Source: Serpentinimonas maccroryi (GTDB taxonomy: Bacteria; Pseudomonadota; Gammaproteobacteria; Burkholderiales; Burkholderiaceae_C). From it: a stretch of DNA of 64,000 bases. The position numbers were made by a program, and so were the translations under genes. The notes beneath the pieces are model-generated. The model saw nothing but the letters and a program-made list of their open reading frames with translations. It was not told the DNA's origin and ran no database searches. Numbering within the stretch: position 1 is the first letter of the stretch; every line of letters starts with the position of its first letter. The DNA lies in assembly GCF_000828915.1 (NCBI RefSeq), contig NZ_AP014569.1:992001-1056000 (forward strand). Reading direction: 5' to 3'. This document shows positions 17,679-29,082 of the stretch, piece by piece.

Positions 17679-19340
17679 ATGTCGCAAGCAGTTAGCAGCG
17701 TTCCGGTCGTGCAAAACAAAAGGCAGTGGCATCTGGGGGCCACTGCCATTTCTGCGCTGATTGCTGCATTGGCGGTGTTCCCAGTGCTCATCGTCGCCTC
17801 CACCTTGCTCAGCCCCACGCCAGAAGTCTGGCAACACCTGTGGGACACGCTGCTGCCGCTGCTGCTGCGCAACACCCTGCTGCTGCTGCTCGGGGTCGGG
17901 GTCGGCACGCTGCTGCTGGGCGCCGGACTGGCATGGCTGGTCACGGCCTACGAATTCCCGGGGCGCACGCTGTTTCAGTGGTTGCTGATGCTGCCCATGG
18001 CCGTTCCGGCCTACATCATGGGTTTTGTGTTCATGGCGACCTTCGACGCCGCCGGGCCGGTGCAAGGCACGCTGGTGCAGTGGTTTGGTAGCGCGGCCTG
18101 GTTTCCCGAGGTGCGCTCGCCGCTGGGCGCGATCACGGTGATGGCGCTGGTGCTCTACCCCTACGTTTATATGCTGGCTTTGGTCGGCTACCGCGGCATA
18201 TCGTCCACGGCCTTTGACACCGCACGGGTGCATGGCTACAGCCGGGCCCAGTTTTACTGGAAGGTGGTGCTGCCGATTTCACGCCCAGCCATTGCCGCCG
18301 GGGTCGCGCTGGCGCTCATGGAGGCGCTGGCCGACTTTGCCACGGTGCGTTTTTTCAATTTCCCCACGCTCGCCGACGGGGTGGTGCGCATCTGGCACGG
18401 CATGATGGATTTGCAAGCCGCCAGCGAACTCGCGGGCTTGCTGGCCATCGTGGCTTTGGCGGCGCTGCTGATCGAGCGCTCGCAGCGCGGGCGCACGCGC
18501 TACCACGAAACCGGAGGCAAATCGCCCGGACTCCCGCGCGCCCAGCTGCAGGGCCGCAACAAGTGGCTGGCCACGGCCTTGTGCGCGGGCGTGCTGGGCG
18601 TGGCTTTTGTGCTGCCGATCACGCAGCTCATATCTTGGGCCGCCACCGAGTTTGAGCACATGACGCCGGGCACGGCGCAGGTTTACCTCGAGCTGGCGGG
18701 CAACAGCCTGCTGCTGGCTTCGCTGGCCGCCGCCGTGGCGGTGCTGCTGGCGATCGTGCTCTCGAGCGGGGTGCGGGTTTCGGGGCACCGTTTTGCCCGC
18801 GTCATGGCCACGCTGGCCACCACCGGCTACGCCATTCCCGGGCCGGTGCTTGCGGTGGGCATTTTGCTCACGCTCACGCCGCTGGACCACGCGCTCAACT
18901 ACGCCACCGAGTACTGGTTCAACGTGACCGTTGGGCTGGTGCTCACCGGCTCGGTGATCGGCTTAATTTATGGCTACGTGGCGCGCTTTCTGGCTGTGGC
19001 CTACCAGAGCACCGACGCCGCACTGGAAAAAGTCAAGCCCAACCTGACGCTGGCGGCGCGCACGCTGGGCGCGGGGCAGTGGCGCATCCTCACGCGCATC
19101 CACCTGCCGCTGGCGGCGCCGGGCATCATCGTCGCCGGTGCGCTGGTGTTTGTGGATGTGATGAAAGAGCTGCCGATCACTCTGATGTTGCGCCCCTTTG
19201 GCTACGAGACCTTGGCCACTTGGGTCTGGCAGATGTCGGCCGAGTCGGTCTGGAGCGGCGCGGCGGTGCCGGCACTGGGCATCGTGCTGGCCGGGCTGCT
19301 GCCAGTGATTTTGCTGGTCAAGCTGCTGCTGCAAAAATAG
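17679..19340 (+). CDS. Ferric iron ABC transporter permease (FbpB type)
   Basis: A 553-residue inner-membrane permease made of two fused transport domains of about six helices each. Each half carries an EAA-type coupling loop: DTARVHGYSRAQFYWKVVLPISRPAIAAG at ~185-215 and AARTLGAGQWRILTRIHLPLAAPGIIVAG at ~455-485. These loops must dock on an ATPase, but none follows: the next gene is a patatin on the opposite strand, so the ATP-binding subunit must be encoded elsewhere. The gene is co-directional with the binding protein gene 42 bases upstream. Confidence 0.93.
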   Translation: MSQAVSSVPVVQNKRQWHLGATAISALIAALAVFPVLIVASTLLSPTPEVWQHLWDTLLPLLLRNTLLLLLGVGVGTLLLGAGLAWLVTAYEFPGRTLFQWLLMLPMAVPAYIMGFVFMATFDAAGPVQGTLVQWFGSAAWFPEVRSPLGAITVMALVLYPYVYMLALVGYRGISSTAFDTARVHGYSRAQFYWKVVLPISRPAIAAGVALALMEALADFATVRFFNFPTLADGVVRIWHGMMDLQAASELAGLLAIVALAALLIERSQRGRTRYHETGGKSPGLPRAQLQGRNKWLATALCAGVLGVAFVLPITQLISWAATEFEHMTPGTAQVYLELAGNSLLLASLAAAVAVLLAIVLSSGVRVSGHRFARVMATLATTGYAIPGPVLAVGILLTLTPLDHALNYATEYWFNVTVGLVLTGSVIGLIYGYVARFLAVAYQSTDAALEKVKPNLTLAARTLGAGQWRILTRIHLPLAAPGIIVAGALVFVDVMKELPITLMLRPFGYETLATWVWQMSAESVWSGAAVPALGIVLAGLLPVILLVKLLLQK

Positions 19341-19411
19341 CGCGGGCCTGCGCTCTCGCTTTGCGTGCCGCGCCCTTCTGTGCCCTGCCCTGCCACCACC
19401 AGCAGCAACGC

Positions 19412-20404
19412 CTACACCGGCAGAAGCTGCTGGCGCAACTGCGGCAGATAGCGTTCCATGGCCGCACGGCCGGCGGCGATGGCGCGTTGGCGCGCCGCAA
19501 AGTCGGCGCTGCCGATGCCGTCTAGCTCGGGCCGCAGCGCCACGTCGGCGCCGGCCAAGGCCAGCCGGTTGATGCTCTGGCCCATGATGGTGAAGGTGCG
19601 CAGCAACACGCGCACGGCGTCGGTGGCGTAGTCATCGCTCAAGCCGCTCGAAATATCCACCGCCAGCACGCGCTCGGCCCCCATGGCGCGCGCCTGCTGC
19701 ACCGGCACCGGCGCCACCAGCCCACCATCTACATAATTGCGCCCGGCGATGGGCACGGGCGAGAACACCCCCGGCACGGCGCTGGAGGCGCGCACCGCCT
19801 GCCCGCTGTCGCCGCGCCTGAACAGCACCCCTTCGCCGTTGCCCAAATCGGTGGCCAGCACGCCCACCGGCAGCGTCAGCTCTTGCAGCTGCCGGTTGTT
19901 GAGCATGCGGTTGACCCAGCGCGCCAGCGCGTCGCCGCGCAGCAGGCCGCGGTTGAAGAGCGGCAGCGTCCAGTCGGTGAACACCACCTCTTCCATCTCG
20001 AGCGCGGCCTGTTCGAGCTGCTGCCCGCTCATGCCGCTGGCGTAGAGCACCGCCACCAAGCTACCGGCCGAAGTGCCCGCCACCAGCGCCGGGCGGATGC
20101 CCTCGCGTTCCAGCACCTGAATCACGCCGATGTGCGCAAAGCCGCGCGCGGCTCCACCCCCCAGCGCCAACCCCAAGCGCGGCGGGCGCAGCGGGGCCGG
20201 GGCAGGTGGCACCGCGGCCGGTGTGGGCGGCTGCTCCATGCGCAGCGTGCCGCAGCCGGTGAGCGCGAGCAACATCCCGGCCGCAGCCGCGCGCCGCGTC
20301 AGGCCGTTGCAGGCCGGCTGGAGCGCCGCGTTCGACGGGTTTGCGATGGAGGGCTTTGGCGGCTGTGGGGGCTGCGGCTGCGTGTCGGTGAAGCGAGAGG
20401 TCAT
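19412..20404 (-). CDS. Patatin-like phospholipase, putative lipoprotein (RssA-like)
   Basis: A 330-residue patatin-family hydrolase. The lipobox LALTGC places the lipidated Cys at ~51 of the form starting at ATG 20404, after a long Pro/Gln-rich N region and an RR pair. The catalytic domain begins PRLGLALGGGAARGFAHIGV (oxyanion hole GGGAARG), the nucleophile is in GTSAGS, and the dyad Asp in YVDGGLVAPVPV. An earlier in-frame ATG at 20464 would extend it by 20 residues and overlap the divergent promoter region, so I prefer 20404. It is convergent with the iron permease. The lipid substrate is unknown. Confidence 0.88.
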   Translation of the reverse strand: MTSRFTDTQPQPPQPPKPSIANPSNAALQPACNGLTRRAAAAGMLLALTGCGTLRMEQPPTPAAVPPAPAPLRPPRLGLALGGGAARGFAHIGVIQVLEREGIRPALVAGTSAGSLVAVLYASGMSGQQLEQAALEMEEVVFTDWTLPLFNRGLLRGDALARWVNRMLNNRQLQELTLPVGVLATDLGNGEGVLFRRGDSGQAVRASSAVPGVFSPVPIAGRNYVDGGLVAPVPVQQARAMGAERVLAVDISSGLSDDYATDAVRVLLRTFTIMGQSINRLALAGADVALRPELDGIGSADFAARQRAIAAGRAAMERYLPQLRQQLLPV

Positions 20405-20455
20405 GGGTTGCAAGGGTTTACCAGCCGGGATTCTCGCTGGGTTTTTATCCCATAA

Positions 20456-20471
20456 TTGACGCACACGTCAA
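20456..20471. promoter_or_regulatory. Perfect palindromic operator candidate in front of the SDR gene
   Basis: TTGACG-CACA-CGTCAA is a perfect inverted repeat with six-base arms. It overlaps the downstream edge of a -10-like CATAAT (20451-20456) and ends 15 bases before the SDR start codon, a position fitting a repressor site. It also lies within the divergent region of the patatin gene. The regulator is not identified. Confidence 0.5.
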
Positions 20472-20486
20472 CTAGGAGCACAAGCC

Positions 20487-21245
<759 letters not shown>

Positions 21246-21363
21246 AAAGGCGACTGCGCGCCCGTGGCCGCCGGGTTTGGGCATTGAGTCAAGCCCCTGC
21301 CGCCATCGTGGGGCCGGGGAGCGCTAAGATAGGCCAACTCTTAGCCTTCCCCTCTTGCCAGCC

Positions 21364-22905
21364 ATGACGGCCTCCACCCCCCAAGAAATCGCGCGCGAGG
21401 CGGTCAAGCGCCTGACGGCGCGCAAACTGCCCCCCACGCCCGAGAATTTTCAAACCTTCTACCATGAGGTGGCAGGCACGCGACCGCTCAAGCCGTTTCC
21501 GCTCGAAAACCTGCGCCAGATCGCGCAGGCCCTGCCCGAGGCCACCCCGGCCCAGCAGCGCTTCAAGTCGCAGTTTGGCAAGGCGGTATCCATGCACAGC
21601 TGGGACGACTTGGAGCGGGTGCTCTCGCAGCAACTGCGCAACCAAAGCGCCAGCACCGAAACGCTGGCGCCTACCCCGGTGGCGCTGGCACCCGTGGTGC
21701 AGGAGCAAGAACGCTTCCCACCCGAGCTGCTCGAGCAGATGGCGCGCATCGTGGGCAACGCCCTGCCGGCCGTGGGCAACGACGACCGCAAAGTGGTCGA
21801 ACTGGCCGATGAGTTGATCAATTACCTGCGCCTGCCCGAGCAGCACCCGCCCTCGTTGCGCAAGCTCATGGCCGATTTTGCCTTCAGGCTCTCGTTTGTG
21901 GCCGAAGAGCAGGCCGCCATCCGTGAAACGCTGCTCAAGCTGCTGCACGGCGTGCTCGACAACGTGCGCGTTGTCAACCTCGAGCAGCCGTGGCTGCAAA
22001 AGCAGCTCGGCGCGCTGATCGACGTGGCTCAGCCGCCCTTGTCGATCCGCCGGCTTGAGGACGCGCAGTCGCGCCTCAAAGACCTCACGCGTTTGCAGCT
22101 CGATACCAAGGAGCAGATGATCGTGGCGCAAAACGCCATGAAAGAAACCTTGGCCGTGTTCATGCAGCGTTTGTCCGAAACCGCCGCCAACAGCCAGCAG
22201 TACCAGCAGCGCTTTGAGCACTTTGCGCACCAGCTCGAGCGCTCCACCAGCTTGGCTGAAATCACGCCCGTGCTGCAGCAAGCGATCCAATCGGCGCGCA
22301 CCCTGGCGCTCGACAGCCAGCGCACTGGCGACGATCTGGGGGGCTTGCGCGAGCGCGCGATCCAAGCCGAAGCCCAAGTCGAGCAGCTGCGCCTCGAGCT
22401 GCAGCGCATGAGCGATCAAGCCAGCCACGACCTGCTCACCGGCGCCCTCAACCGCAAGGGCATGGCCGAGGCGCTGGAGCGCGAAACCGCACGCGCCCAG
22501 CGCAGCGGCACCCGGCTTTGCCTGGCGCTGCTAGACCTTGACGACTTCAAGCGCCTCAACGACAGCTGGGGCCACTTGGCTGGCGACGCGGCGCTGCAGC
22601 ACCTGGCTACGGTGGCCAAAACCGCACTGCGCCCCCAAGACGCGCTGGCCCGCTACGGCGGCGAGGAGTTCGTCATCCTTTTGCCCGACACCGATCCCGA
22701 TGACGCCGTCGAAGTGGTGCGCCGGGTGCAGCGCGAGCTCACCACCCAGTTGTTCATGAGCGGCAGCGAGCGCTTGCTCATCACCTTCAGCGCTGGCGTG
22801 ACCCAAATGCATAGCGAAGAAAACTTTGAGCAAGCGATCGAACGCGCCGACCAAGCCATGTACGCCGCCAAACGGGCCGGCAAAAACCGTGTCCTGCGCG
22901 CTTAA
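21364..22905 (+). CDS. Diguanylate cyclase (GGDEF) with helical N-terminal domain
   Basis: A 513-residue cytosolic protein. The N-terminal ~330 residues are mainly helical. They begin TPQEIAREAVKRLTARKLPPTPENFQTFYHEV, a motif seen at the start of a widespread proteobacterial cyclase group, and contain a coiled-coil stretch around 300-350. The GGDEF domain has HDLLTGALNRKG, LLDLDDFKRLND and active site GGEEF at 432-436. RPQD, five residues before it, is an intact I-site. ATG at 21364 is used rather than TTG at 21355. No membrane helix or known sensor domain was found. dnaG starts 12 bases downstream. Confidence 0.9.
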   Translation: MTASTPQEIAREAVKRLTARKLPPTPENFQTFYHEVAGTRPLKPFPLENLRQIAQALPEATPAQQRFKSQFGKAVSMHSWDDLERVLSQQLRNQSASTETLAPTPVALAPVVQEQERFPPELLEQMARIVGNALPAVGNDDRKVVELADELINYLRLPEQHPPSLRKLMADFAFRLSFVAEEQAAIRETLLKLLHGVLDNVRVVNLEQPWLQKQLGALIDVAQPPLSIRRLEDAQSRLKDLTRLQLDTKEQMIVAQNAMKETLAVFMQRLSETAANSQQYQQRFEHFAHQLERSTSLAEITPVLQQAIQSARTLALDSQRTGDDLGGLRERAIQAEAQVEQLRLELQRMSDQASHDLLTGALNRKGMAEALERETARAQRSGTRLCLALLDLDDFKRLNDSWGHLAGDAALQHLATVAKTALRPQDALARYGGEEFVILLPDTDPDDAVEVVRRVQRELTTQLFMSGSERLLITFSAGVTQMHSEENFEQAIERADQAMYAAKRAGKNRVLRA

Positions 22906-22917
22906 GACTGCCCCGTC

Positions 22918-25017
22918 GTGAGCATTCCACAAGCCTTTTTGCAAGAGCTGCTGGCCCGCGTTGACATCGTCGAAGTCGTGGGCCGCCACGTGGCGCTCAA
23001 AAAAGGCGGGGCCAATTATCTGGGCCTTTGCCCGTTTCACGACGAAAAATCACCCTCGTTCACAGTCAGCCCGAGCAAGCAGTTTTTCCACTGCTTTGGC
23101 TGCGGCAAAAGCGGCAGCGCGCTCGGCTTTCTGATGGAGCACACCGGCGCCGGCTTCATCGAGGCGGTGCAAGACCTGGCGCAGCAAGCCGGCCTGAGCG
23201 TGCCCATGGACGACGAAACGCCCCAGCAGCGGGCCCAGGCAGCGGCGCAGCGCCAGCAGCGCAGCAGCTTGTCCGAGTTGCTGGAAAAAGCCGCGCACGG
23301 CTACCAGCAGCAGCTGCGGCTGGCGCCCGCCGCCATCGACTACCTCAAGCGCCGGGGCTTAAGCGGGCAGATTGCCAAAACCTACGGCATCGGCTACGCC
23401 CCGGCGCAGTGGCGTTTTTTGTCCACCGTGCTGCCCGACTACCAAAACCCGCTGCTGCTCGAAGCCGGGCTGGTGATCGCCACCGATGCCGAACCCGACC
23501 CCCAGGCCGCAACCGAGGCCGGCGCGACGCACAGCGGCAAGCGCTACGACCGCTTCCGCGATCGCATCATGTTCCCGATCCGCAACGTCAAGGGCCAGTG
23601 CATCGGCTTTGGCGGCCGGGTGCTGGGAGCGGGCGAGCCCAAATACCTCAATTCGCCCGAAACGCCGCTGTTTTCCAAGGGACGCGAGCTCTATGGCTTG
23701 TTCGAGGCGCGCAGCGCTATCCGCCAAGCCGGCTGCGTGCTGGTCACCGAAGGCTACATGGATGTGGTGGCGCTGGCCCAGCACGGCTTGGGCTACGCCG
23801 TGGCCACGCTGGGCACCGCCTGCACACCCGAGCAGGTGCGGCTGCTGTTTCGCTTCAGCGACACGGTGGTGTTTGCTTTCGACGGCGACAGCGCCGGCCG
23901 CCGTGCCGCGCGCAAGGCCCTGCAGGCCGCCCTGCCCTGGGCCAGCGACACGCGCAGCGTCAAATTTCTGTTCCTGCCGCCCGAGCACGACCCCGACAGC
24001 TACGTCCGTGCCCAGGGTGCCCCAGCCTTTGAGCAGGCACTGGCGCAGGCCACCCCCTTGAGCCGCTTTTTGCTCGACGCCGCTGCCGAGGGCTGCGACC
24101 TCGATACCCCCGAAGGCCGGGCGCGCCTGGCCAGCCAAGCCGCACCGCTGTGGCAGGCGCTGCCCGAGGGTGCCTTCAAGCACCAGATGCTGCTCGAGCT
24201 GTCCGACCGGGTGGCCCTAGACGGACGCGATCTGCTCGCGCTCTGGCAGCCCAAGTTCGGCCAGCCCCAGACCCGGCAATCCAAAACCGCGCAGGCACCC
24301 CGTGCGCGCCGCGCCAGTGCGGGCACCACAACCCACCTAAGTCAGCCGCACAGCCCAGCCGCGGGGGCGGCCACCGAGGCGGCAGCCGATGCGCTCGAGG
24401 ATGGCTTCGCAGAACGCCCATCACACCAAGCGGCCTTTTCGGCCGCCCCACCCCCGGCGGGTGCGCGAGACTCATTGCGCTGGCCTGGGGCGGGCGGGCG
24501 CACTCAAGGTTTGCTGCGGCGCACCCCACGCGGCTTGCTTGGGCGCGCCGACCGGGTGGCGCGCATCGTGTTGGCCAGTCCGCAGGCTTGGGATTGGCTC
24601 AGTGCCGACGACCACCAGTTGCTGGCCCAGCAGCCGGCACCGCATGGCGCGCTGTTTGCTTGGCTCGAAGCCCAGTGGCTGGAGCACGGTCCGCAGCCTT
24701 GGGCGGCGCTGCGCGAAGGGCTGCGCCGCCAGCCTTTCGAGGCGCTGGCGCTGGATTTGCACACCGGCGGCATGGCGCTCGAGCCGCCTGCTGCTGCCCG
24801 CACCGACGTGGCGCTTGAACGCCCCGACCCCAGCGATGAGGCCGAATCCGGCGACCTGCGCAGCGAACTGCGTGAACTGCTGCGTATGTTGCACATCGAG
24901 CGGCTCAAGCAGCTCGAAACCGAGTTCATCGCCCACGCCGCAACCGACGCCGCGCAGATGCAGCGCTACCGTGAGGTCACGGCGCAGCGCATGGCCCTGC
25001 AAAACACCAAGCAATAA
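22918..25017 (+). CDS. dnaG: DNA primase
   Basis: A 699-residue DnaG primase, making RNA primers for replication. The CHC2 zinc-binding domain has Cys38, His41, Cys59 and Cys62 (CPFH ... CFGC). The TOPRIM region includes VTEGYMDVVALAQHG and FDGDSAGRRAARKAL. It is longer than the ~580-residue E. coli enzyme because of an Ala/Pro-rich linker at ~450-530, before the C-terminal helicase-binding domain. GTG at 22918 is the start, as it begins MSIPQAFLQELLARVDIVEVV. It follows the diguanylate cyclase gene by 12 bases. The usual rpoD neighbour was not seen; tRNA-Ser comes next. Confidence 0.97.
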   Translation: MSIPQAFLQELLARVDIVEVVGRHVALKKGGANYLGLCPFHDEKSPSFTVSPSKQFFHCFGCGKSGSALGFLMEHTGAGFIEAVQDLAQQAGLSVPMDDETPQQRAQAAAQRQQRSSLSELLEKAAHGYQQQLRLAPAAIDYLKRRGLSGQIAKTYGIGYAPAQWRFLSTVLPDYQNPLLLEAGLVIATDAEPDPQAATEAGATHSGKRYDRFRDRIMFPIRNVKGQCIGFGGRVLGAGEPKYLNSPETPLFSKGRELYGLFEARSAIRQAGCVLVTEGYMDVVALAQHGLGYAVATLGTACTPEQVRLLFRFSDTVVFAFDGDSAGRRAARKALQAALPWASDTRSVKFLFLPPEHDPDSYVRAQGAPAFEQALAQATPLSRFLLDAAAEGCDLDTPEGRARLASQAAPLWQALPEGAFKHQMLLELSDRVALDGRDLLALWQPKFGQPQTRQSKTAQAPRARRASAGTTTHLSQPHSPAAGAATEAAADALEDGFAERPSHQAAFSAAPPPAGARDSLRWPGAGGRTQGLLRRTPRGLLGRADRVARIVLASPQAWDWLSADDHQLLAQQPAPHGALFAWLEAQWLEHGPQPWAALREGLRRQPFEALALDLHTGGMALEPPAAARTDVALERPDPSDEAESGDLRSELRELLRMLHIERLKQLETEFIAHAATDAAQMQRYREVTAQRMALQNTKQ

Positions 25018-25169
25018 GGCAGCCGTGGCGCTCGCGCGCATGCTTCGTGCGGATGGTTCTGCCACAGTACAAATCTCAAGTATTGTTTGTTCGACACCTT
25101 ACAATTGAGGGTGTTTCTAAGGACTGAACAGGCCTTGCGGTTGAATTCAAATCGTTGTGGTTGGTAACT

Positions 25170-25257
25170 GGAAGCGTGGCAGAGTGGTCTATTGCACCGG
25201 TCTTGAAAACCGGCAACGGGCAACCGTTCGTGAGTTCGAATCTCACCGCTTCCGCCA
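25170..25257 (+). tRNA. tRNA-Ser (anticodon UGA)
   Basis: GGAAGCG (25170-25176) pairs with CGCTTCC (25247-25253), followed by G and an encoded CCA (25255-25257). The anticodon loop CTTGAAA gives UGA for Ser codons UCA/UCG. A long variable arm, AACGG/CCGTT, and the T-arm GTGAG-TTCGAAT-CTCAC are present, as expected of a class II tRNA. Confidence 0.97.
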
Positions 25258-25321
25258 AAATACAATCATTTACAGCATTTTTTGCGGCATTCAAAGCTCT
25301 GAAAAAAGCAGGCGTTTAACT

Positions 25322-25399
25322 CCGCGAGCGGGTGACTTGGTTGCCGGCTTGCTCGCGGTTGCACCAAGAGGCTTGGGGGTTTAGCCCTAGCCCCCAGCC
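25322..25399. terminator. Candidate terminator hairpins between tRNA-Ser and purH
   Basis: Two inverted repeats lie between these convergent genes. CCGCGAGC (25322-25329) pairs with GCTCGCGG (25351-25358). GGCTTGGGG (25370-25378) pairs with CCCCCAGCC (25391-25399) with one mismatch. Neither runs into a good T tract, so termination is plausible but not certain. Confidence 0.4.
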
Positions 25400-25403
25400 T
25401 ACG

Positions 25404-27008
<1,605 letters not shown>

Positions 27009-27033
27009 GGGCAACATTCACTTAAAACAAAAA

Positions 27034-27282
27034 TCAAAAATCGAGCAAGCCGTGTTCCTGCAGCTTTTTGCGCAAGGTGTTGCGGTTCAGGCCCAGCCAT
27101 TGTGCGGCGCGGGATTGGTTGCCGCCGGCGCGCGCCAGCACCACCTCGAGCAGCGGTTTTTCGACCGTGCGCAGCAGCATGTCGTGCATATTGGCCGGCT
27201 CGCTGGCACCCAGATCTTTGAAATAGGCGTCGATGTTGGCGCGCACACTGTCAGGCAAGTTTTGGGCGGTTGGGGGGCTCAT
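27034..27282 (-). CDS. fis: Fis family nucleoid-associated DNA-binding protein
   Basis: An 82-residue Fis homologue, a homodimeric DNA-bending protein acting on promoters and chromosome structure. The C-terminal helix-turn-helix is clear: LLRTVEKPLLEVVLARAGGNQSRAAQWLGLNRNTLRKKLQEHGL. ATG at 27282 is chosen because it overlaps the dusB stop (ATGA), the classical dusB-fis arrangement. A longer start at 27297 would lie inside dusB. Translation is probably coupled to dusB. Confidence 0.96.
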   Translation of the reverse strand: MSPPTAQNLPDSVRANIDAYFKDLGASEPANMHDMLLRTVEKPLLEVVLARAGGNQSRAAQWLGLNRNTLRKKLQEHGLLDF

Positions 27283-28313
27283 GCGGCCAGCCTCCATTGA
27301 GGGTCGGGGGTGGGCTCGGCGGTGCGCTCAGAGGCGCACTCAAACCACGCCTGCACGCAGCGCAGCTGTTGCGCGGCGGTTTCAGCGCGGTTCACGGCCT
27401 GCCTGAACTCGGCCAGCTGCAGCGCCGAATCGGCGAGGGAGCGCGCGTACCAGCCCAGGTGCTTGCGTGCGCTGCGCACGCCGCTGTGCTCGCCATAAAG
27501 CTGGTAGTGCTCGAGCAGGTGCGCGCGCAGCAGCCGGCTCAGTTCGGCTGCGTCCGGTTCCGGCAGATGCGCGCCAGTGGCCAAATAGTGCGCGATCTCG
27601 CGAAACAACCACGGCCGGCCTTGGGCGGCGCGGCCGATCATGATCGCGTCACAGCCGGTGGCCGCCATCACCGCGCGCGCCTGCTCGGGGCTGTCGATGT
27701 CGCCGTTGGCCACCACCGGGATGCGCAGCGCCGCCTTCACCGCTGCCGCAGTGTGGTGCTCGGCCTGGCCCTTGTAGCCCTGCGCGCGCGTGCGCCCGTG
27801 CAGCACGACCATCTGCACCCCAGCGGCCTCGGCAGCGCGCGCCAGTTGCAGCGCGTTTTTTTCGGCCTCGCACCAGCCGGTGCGCATTTTGAGCGTCACC
27901 GGCACGCCGTGCGGCAGGCAGGCCGCCACCACCGCCTCGATGATCGCCAGCGCGCGCGGCGGGTCTTGCATCAGGGCCGATCCGGCCCACTGGTTGCACA
28001 CCTTTTTGGCCGGGCAACCCATGTTGATATCGATGATCTGGGCGCCGCGGTCGATGTTGCTGCGCGCCGCATCGGCCATCTGCGCTGGTTCGGTGCCGGC
28101 AATCTGCACCGCGATCGGGCCGGGCTCACCCACATGGTCGAGGCGGCGCAGGGTTTTGAGGCTGTCGCGCAGCTCGGGCCGGGCGCTGATCATCTCGCTC
28201 ACCGCATAGCCCGCCCCCAGTTGCTTGCACAGGGTGCGAAAGGGCCGATCCGTGACCCCGGCCATGGGGGCGACGAACAGGGTGTTGTCGAGCGTGTAAG
28301 GGCCGATGCGCAT
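27279..28313 (-). CDS. dusB: tRNA-dihydrouridine synthase B
   Basis: A 344-residue FMN enzyme reducing specific uridines in tRNA to dihydrouridine. It starts MRIGPYTLDNTLFVAPMAGVTDRPFRTLC at 28313. The active-site Cys is in DINMGCPAKKVC, and the FMN/phosphate region is VVANGDIDSPEQA and DAIMIGRAAQGRPWLF. The longer open frame upstream has no family similarity and is rejected. It is the first gene of the dusB-fis(-purH) unit and is divergent from the YqaA-like gene, 251 bases away. Confidence 0.96.
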   Translation of the reverse strand: MRIGPYTLDNTLFVAPMAGVTDRPFRTLCKQLGAGYAVSEMISARPELRDSLKTLRRLDHVGEPGPIAVQIAGTEPAQMADAARSNIDRGAQIIDINMGCPAKKVCNQWAGSALMQDPPRALAIIEAVVAACLPHGVPVTLKMRTGWCEAEKNALQLARAAEAAGVQMVVLHGRTRAQGYKGQAEHHTAAAVKAALRIPVVANGDIDSPEQARAVMAATGCDAIMIGRAAQGRPWLFREIAHYLATGAHLPEPDAAELSRLLRAHLLEHYQLYGEHSGVRSARKHLGWYARSLADSALQLAEFRQAVNRAETAAQQLRCVQAWFECASERTAEPTPDPQWRLAA

Positions 28314-28417
28314 TAATAAAACCGCAAAAATAGCCACCCGGCAGCGCCACCTCGAGGGGCGCGCACGGTGCAGCGGCTGCCAATAAATTGAGCAGTCTAT
28401 TGTACCCGGCGCACTCT

Positions 28418-28451
28418 GCCCGCTTGACCCTTGCCCGCTTGACCCGCTTGA
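28418..28451. repeat. Short direct repeats upstream of dusB
   Basis: GCCCGCTTGACCC occurs twice (28418-28430 and 28433-28445) separated by TT. A third partial copy, CCCGCTTGA, overlaps the end (28443-28451). It lies in the divergent dusB/yqaA-like intergenic region. No known binding motif is recognised. The rest of that 251-base gap shows no gene. Confidence 0.6.
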
Positions 28452-28564
28452 AGCCTTCGCTGCCAACCCGCCTCCATAAAGCCAGACCCCACAACCCAAG
28501 TTGGTCGGTGGCAACCCAGCGCCGCCTGCCGCGCCCGCCGCGTCACCCTTATACTGGCCCCACG

Positions 28565-29056
28565 ATGGAAGCTGTGCTGTGGTCGATCTTGGATGCCTTG
28601 CGTCTGCCACAATTTGGCCTGACGACGGTGTTTGTGGTCGCCTATCTGTCGGCCACTTTGCTGCCATTGGGTTCGGTGCCGGTGGTGCTGGGCGTGATCA
28701 AGCTTAACCCCGAGCTCTATTGGCCGGTGATGCTGGTGGCCACGGCCGGCAACACCTTGGGCGCCATCACCAACTGGCTGGTGGGCTACGGTGCCCATTC
28801 GGCGGTGGACAAGGCGCGCGGCTCGGCCACCCACGTCAAGGCGCTCGAGTGGCTGCGCCGTTTTGGCCCCAAGGCCTGCTTGGTGAGTTGGTTGCCGGGC
28901 ATCGGCGACCCGCTGTGCGCGGTGGCCGGCTGGTTGCGGCTGCCTTTTTGGCCCTGCGTGTTTTACATGGGGTTGGGCATGTTTTTGCGCTACTTAACCT
29001 TTATCTCGGCCCTGCTGTGGCTGCTGCCCGACGAGTGGGCCGAATTTTTGGGTTGA
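28565..29056 (+). CDS. YqaA/DedA-like small membrane protein
   Basis: A 163-residue inner-membrane protein of the YqaA group of the SNARE-associated/DedA superfamily. Four or so hydrophobic segments are visible, with VVAYLSATLLPLGSVPVVLGVI, the conserved GNTLGAITNWLVGYG and WLPGIGDPLCAVAGWLRLPF. ATG at 28565 is used; the frame is open upstream but without similarity. Superfamily members move or hold lipids and affect envelope integrity, but this protein's role is unproven. The stop is followed after 26 bases by the convergent HPt gene. Confidence 0.88.
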   Translation: MEAVLWSILDALRLPQFGLTTVFVVAYLSATLLPLGSVPVVLGVIKLNPELYWPVMLVATAGNTLGAITNWLVGYGAHSAVDKARGSATHVKALEWLRRFGPKACLVSWLPGIGDPLCAVAGWLRLPFWPCVFYMGLGMFLRYLTFISALLWLLPDEWAEFLG

Positions 29057-29082
29057 TTTTTGGCTTGACACCCACCGCGAGC

